This document shows, in pieces, positions 60,438 to 64,000 of a DNA stretch of 64,000 nt. Within the stretch, counting starts at the first letter, position 1; the number at the start of each line of letters is the position of its first letter. The DNA lies in the NCBI GenBank assembly GCA_017514765.1, contig JAFWIU010000010.1, forward strand, positions 124,001 through 188,000. The letters are read 5' to 3'. The notes beneath the pieces were generated by a model. It saw only the letters and a program-made list of their open reading frames with translations, had not been told where the DNA came from and did not search any database. Both the position numbers and the translations under genes were made by a program. Source of the DNA: Candidatus Saccharimonadota bacterium. Its GTDB lineage: Bacteria; Patescibacteriota; Saccharimonadia; Saccharimonadales; Saccharimonadaceae.

Positions 60438-62771
60438 ATGGCAAAAAACTTAGTGATAGTAGAGAGCCCGGCAAAGGCACATACGATCGAGAAATATCTC
60501 GGGTCGGATTTTAAGGTGTTGGCTTCAGTTGGACATATACGAAAAGATACGAAAGTAGACAAAGCAACTTTCGATGTGACATACGAGATTGATCCTGGTC
60601 ATAAATCTATTATCACAGAATTAAAACATGAGGCAAAAGCAGCTGATAAAATCTGGCTCGCAACTGATGAAGACCGTGAAGGAGAGTCGATTTCTTGGCA
60701 TTTATGCGAAGTGTTAAATCTACCGAAGAACACCGCACGTATTACATTTCACGAGATTACAAAACCAGCATTAGAAGAAGCGATCAAGAACCCGCGAACG
60801 GTGGATATGGATATGGTATCTTCACAGCAGGCGAGGCAGACGTTAGATATGCTCGTAGGTTACGATTTGTCAGATATGGTACGCAGAAAAGTGCCAGGAG
60901 CAATTTCGGCGGGTCGCGTGCAGTCACCGGCGCTTAGATTAATCGTAGAGCGCGAGAAGGAAATTGAGAAGTTCGATTCGAAGTTCAATTTCAAAGTTAC
61001 TGGTAAATTTGCAAAGGATTCGGCAGAATTTGATGCCAACCTAGATGGAAAACAACCCGAAACGGAAGATGCGGCAAACAAACTGCTTGAGTCGTTGTCG
61101 CAATCTCAATTTATCGTGGAAGATGTCGAGGAAATGGAAGGAACGAAGGCGAATCCGGTACCTTTTACAACAGCAGCACTACAGATTGAGGCAAATAGCA
61201 AGCTGGGGTTCTCGTCACGCACTACGATGAGCGCCGCGCAGGGGTTATACCAAGCAGGTTTGATTACATATCACAGAACCGATTCCTTGAATCTGTCAGC
61301 TCAAGCTGTGGCAGCAATGGCGAAATATATTGAGTCGGAATTCGGCAAGGAATATCTTAAAGTGCGGCACTTTAAAACCAAAGATGCTTCGGCGCAAGAG
61401 GCCCATGAGGCAATTCGGCCGACTGATGTTTTTCGCGTAGCGGCAGGGAAAAATGATTATGAGAAACGATTGTACAGGTTAATTTGGTCGCGTACCGTAG
61501 CTACACAGATGGCAAATGCGAAGGTTGCTAAAACCATTATTCGGCTGAGTCATGATTTCGTAGCTAAAGGTGAAGTAGTGATTTTCGATGGGTTCCTTAA
61601 AGTATACGGTAAATCAAAGGACTTGGAGCTACCGAAGGTTATAAAGGGCGACGAGATGGAATGCCGAGAATTGACGGCGCGTCAGACCTTTGCGAAACCA
61701 CCAGCCAGATACACTGAAGGCTCTCTGGTTAAAAAGCTAGAGGAACTCGGGATTGGGCGGCCATCTACTTATGCTTCGATTATGACAGCAATTCAAACTC
61801 GCAAATACGTCGAGAAAGGTGAGTCAGAAGGTGTTGAACGTGAGATCGTGGAACTAAAAGCCAAAAATGGTAAAGTTACACGCACTGTTGCTAGCGAAAA
61901 GACTGGAGCGAACAAGGGGAAATTGATCCCGACACCGATTGGAGAATTGGTATCAGGGTTTTTGACGGATAATTTCAAGAATATCGTAGATTATAAGTTT
62001 ACTGCAAATATCGAGAAAGATTTAGATTTGGTGGCGGATGCGAAATTGGAGCGCGTGAAAATGCTCCGAGATTTCTATGGTCCGTTTCGAGATACGGTAC
62101 TCCAGGCTAATGGCGTAGAGCGCTATAACAATGCTAGATTGCTTGGTCACCATCCAGACAATGGCAAGCCAATTTACGCTAAAGTGGGTAAAACTGGCGG
62201 ATTTATCCAGCTAGGCGACAATGAAAAGGAAGCTGGTGAAAAACCGCAATTCGCACCATTACCTAAGCGAAAAAGTGTCAAAACTGTCACTCTAGAGCAA
62301 GCTTTGAAACAATTAGCTCTACCGACGTTGCCACGAGAACTTGGCAAAGCCGCAGATGGTGCTGTCCTGGTTGCTGCAAATGGACCATTTGGACCGTATC
62401 TGAAAGGTGGGAAGTACAACATCCCGATGAAGGATTATGACCCTTACACAATAACTCTAGAAGAGGCCTTACCTCTGTACCAGAAGAAGATTGATTCGAT
62501 GATTGCGGATTGGGGTGAGATTCAGATTATCCAGGGGGCTTACGGACCATATGTTAAGGGGCCAGGACGTCGTAATAACGCCAAGATTCCACCCGAAATG
62601 GATCCGAAATCAATTAATTTGGAGCAGGCGAAGGAAATGCTTGAAAATAAGCCTAAAACCGCTCGGCGGGGAGTGCGTGGTGGACGTAAAAAAACCGCTA
62701 AAAAGACCGTTAAAAAGACTGCGAAGAAATCAACTAAAAAGTCGACCACCAAGAGAAAAACTAGCAAGTAA
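60438..62771 (+). CDS. topA: DNA topoisomerase I
   Basis: 777 residues, start ATG 60438 (MAKNLVIVESPAKAHTIEKYL; the GTG at 60408 lies upstream of the promoter). Toprim domain with WLATDEDREGESISWH, active-site Tyr in LITYHRTDSLNLS, GIGRPSTYASIM. No zinc fingers; instead C-terminal GPFGPYLKGGKYNIP/GAYGPYVKGPG repeats and a Lys-rich tail (about 740-777) as in actinobacterial-type enzymes. Relaxes negative supercoils. Confidence 0.96.
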   Translation: MAKNLVIVESPAKAHTIEKYLGSDFKVLASVGHIRKDTKVDKATFDVTYEIDPGHKSIITELKHEAKAADKIWLATDEDREGESISWHLCEVLNLPKNTARITFHEITKPALEEAIKNPRTVDMDMVSSQQARQTLDMLVGYDLSDMVRRKVPGAISAGRVQSPALRLIVEREKEIEKFDSKFNFKVTGKFAKDSAEFDANLDGKQPETEDAANKLLESLSQSQFIVEDVEEMEGTKANPVPFTTAALQIEANSKLGFSSRTTMSAAQGLYQAGLITYHRTDSLNLSAQAVAAMAKYIESEFGKEYLKVRHFKTKDASAQEAHEAIRPTDVFRVAAGKNDYEKRLYRLIWSRTVATQMANAKVAKTIIRLSHDFVAKGEVVIFDGFLKVYGKSKDLELPKVIKGDEMECRELTARQTFAKPPARYTEGSLVKKLEELGIGRPSTYASIMTAIQTRKYVEKGESEGVEREIVELKAKNGKVTRTVASEKTGANKGKLIPTPIGELVSGFLTDNFKNIVDYKFTANIEKDLDLVADAKLERVKMLRDFYGPFRDTVLQANGVERYNNARLLGHHPDNGKPIYAKVGKTGGFIQLGDNEKEAGEKPQFAPLPKRKSVKTVTLEQALKQLALPTLPRELGKAADGAVLVAANGPFGPYLKGGKYNIPMKDYDPYTITLEEALPLYQKKIDSMIADWGEIQIIQGAYGPYVKGPGRRNNAKIPPEMDPKSINLEQAKEMLENKPKTARRGVRGGRKKTAKKTVKKTAKKSTKKSTTKRKTSK

Positions 62772-62866
62772 ACTTGATTTTTGGCCTAAGTAGCTTATGT
62801 TTTAATATTTTTTTCTACATTTGTAAAAAATGTGCTACAATAATGTGAGGAAATGGATAATATCGT

Positions 62867-62895
62867 AGTTGACATTTGTCTAAACATATGATATT
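62867..62895 (+). promoter_or_regulatory. promoter before the sigma4/HARE-HTH gene
   Basis: TTGACA (about 62867-62872), 17-nt spacer, TATTAT. Further TATAAT-like sequences closer to the gene (about 62910-62930) leave the start uncertain. Confidence 0.5.
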
Positions 62896-62943
62896 ATAGT
62901 ACAAATCTATAATATTAACAGATATAATATAAGGGAAAATCTA

Positions 62944-63984
62944 ATGGAGCAAAATGAGGAAATCCTCAAAAAAGCAATTTCCGGAAGCCTGAATGTGATC
63001 GAACAGGATCGGGAACGCGAAATCATTACGCGCCGTTTTGGCTTGAAAGGTAGGAAGGAAACGCTTGAACAAATTGGGGAAATGTTGTCTATTACACGCG
63101 AGAGAGTGCGACAACTGGAAAAAGCCATCCTCATTCGTCTTCAGATTTCTGCAGAAGAGAATCAAATCCCTGAAATCGCTGCCGCTGAGAAGATTCTGGT
63201 ACGTAATTTGACGGAAATGGGTCGCGTAGCGCGGTTGTCTGACATTGCTGACAAGGTGTATGGTAGAGCCACAAAATCATCTGAGAGGATGGGTATTTAT
63301 TATATTGCTACTTTTGCTAAAAACTTAACTATTGTAGAGGAAAATGATAAGTATTATGCTGCGATTGGGATTGCAGAGTATGGTAATAGTAGGGTAATCA
63401 GAGAGCGTGTGGATGCTATTGTGGCAACAATTAAGGCCAATAAAGCTCCTATGACTATTGATGAGCTTGACGAAAAGCTAAATTATGAGCATCCTGACCA
63501 TATTCGAGCCGTAGCGTCAATTTCGAAACTATTGGCGACCTTAAACGGGATGTGGGGACTGGTAAAATGGCCTGCAGTAAACCCTAAAAATATCCGTGAT
63601 AAGATTTACGTTATCCTGGAGGCGAAAAAGGAACCGATGCATTTTTCAGAGATAGCAAAGGCTATTCGTGAATCTAACTTTAAACGTCGCAATGTGACCG
63701 TGCAGGCAATTCATAATGAATTAATCAAAGATCCGCGTTTCGTATTGATTGGACGCGGGATTTACGCTCTGTCTTCTTGGGGATACAAGAAGGGAACTAT
63801 TTCAGACATCATCACTTCCATACTGAAGAAATCCGACAAGCCATTGACTCGGGAAGAGATTGTCAAGCAGGTTCTAAAGGTGCGCAAGGTGAAAGAGACG
63901 ACTATTTTGTTAAATTTACAAAACAAGAAGCTGTTTAAAAAAGTGGGGAGGAATTCTTATACTTTGGCGGAGGTTCAAAAATAA
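62944..63984 (+). CDS. sigma region-4-like / HARE-HTH (RpoE delta-like) protein
   Basis: 346 residues. Residues 24-67 (REREIITRRFGLKGRKETLEQIGEMLSITRERVRQLEKAIL) are a clear sigma-70 region 4 with its HTH, but no region 2 is present, so it cannot be a full sigma factor. About 218-280 (RDKIYVILEAKKEPMHFSEIAKAIRESNF .. FVLIGRGIYALSSWGY) match the HARE-HTH fold of the RNAP delta subunit, and a further winged-helix-like stretch follows (ISDIITSILKKSDKPLTREEIVKQVL). Probably an RNAP-associated regulator. AAGGG site present. Confidence 0.82.
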   Translation: MEQNEEILKKAISGSLNVIEQDREREIITRRFGLKGRKETLEQIGEMLSITRERVRQLEKAILIRLQISAEENQIPEIAAAEKILVRNLTEMGRVARLSDIADKVYGRATKSSERMGIYYIATFAKNLTIVEENDKYYAAIGIAEYGNSRVIRERVDAIVATIKANKAPMTIDELDEKLNYEHPDHIRAVASISKLLATLNGMWGLVKWPAVNPKNIRDKIYVILEAKKEPMHFSEIAKAIRESNFKRRNVTVQAIHNELIKDPRFVLIGRGIYALSSWGYKKGTISDIITSILKKSDKPLTREEIVKQVLKVRKVKETTILLNLQNKKLFKKVGRNSYTLAEVQK

Positions 63985-64000
63985 GCTGAAGTATGATAGA

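Noticed and set aside
1-64000. Recoded stop codon (UGA as Gly), as in Gracilibacteria or SR1
   Set aside because: UGA ends many genes at natural C-termini (for example gatC/gatA and FemAB ATGA overlaps), and conserved genes contain no internal UGA.

Overview
The window looks like a piece of a small-genome Patescibacteria (CPR) chromosome, most likely a Candidatus Saccharibacteria (TM7) relative. This is inferred from gene content and style, not from a database search. Supporting features are moderate GC, short intergenic gaps, the standard genetic code, a full Gram-positive-type cell-wall kit (PBP1A, MurJ, four FemAB-like enzymes), sortase with sortase substrates, DprA, GatCAB plus GluRS, a PIN-PhoH fusion and many short unknown proteins. 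Biosynthetic genes are nearly absent.

Layout. 1-1.7 kb: the 3' end of a phosphoketolase gene and a PIN-TRAM protein. 1.8-8.4 kb: peptidoglycan block (PBP1A and two FemAB genes on the minus strand, murJ divergent). 8.4-12 kb: gatC-gatA-(membrane HEPN-like protein)-gatB. 12-24 kb: fusA, tuf and rpsJ in their ancestral order on the plus strand, separated by three large minus-strand sortase-anchored surface proteins (one VaFE/Cna-B type, two InlB-repeat paralogues). 24-29.2 kb: a tightly coupled operon of a MurF-like ligase, an alpha/beta hydrolase, a DegT aminotransferase and two FemAB enzymes. 29.3-37.7 kb: DUF308 membrane protein, galU-like gene, two small membrane proteins, dnaE, smpB, an exoA-type nuclease and an unknown protein. 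37.7-41.5 kb: a patch of small or unknown genes, including a protein that joins a sigma region-4-like HTH, a coiled coil and an RNAP alpha-CTD-like domain. 41.6-45.5 kb: CDP-alcohol phosphotransferase, glycosyltransferase, metK under a SAM riboswitch, a broken ABC transporter and tRNA-Leu. 45.5-53.4 kb: sortase, PEGA protein, two further envelope proteins, gltX, a DUF3048 protein and tRNA-Glu. 53.4-54.2 kb holds no gene. 54.2-64 kb: der, PIN-PhoH, pth, dprA, a structured RNA candidate, a DUF5674 pair, topA and a sigma4/HARE-HTH protein.

How it works together. Most of the content serves translation (EF-G, EF-Tu, S10, SmpB, Pth, Der, GatCAB and GluRS) and building or decorating the wall. Sortase at 45.5 kb plausibly anchors the TPxTG-tailed proteins at 14-23 kb. 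GluRS plus GatCAB suggest that Gln-tRNA is made by transamidation.

Regulation is unusually readable. Most promoters are extended -10 boxes (TGnTATAAT). At about fifteen genes the box lies 6-8 nt before the ATG, so transcripts should be leaderless. Genes with leaders carry distinctive elements: a SAM riboswitch (metK), a shared AAAGGTCATT box near the 5' end (surface proteins), 5'-terminal hairpins, and a 54-nt hairpin before the sigma4/alpha-CTD-like gene. The least explained items are that protein, the RNA candidate at 59.35-59.65 kb, the surface genes wedged into the fusA-tuf-rpsJ block, and two palindromic in-frame inserts in gatA and der.
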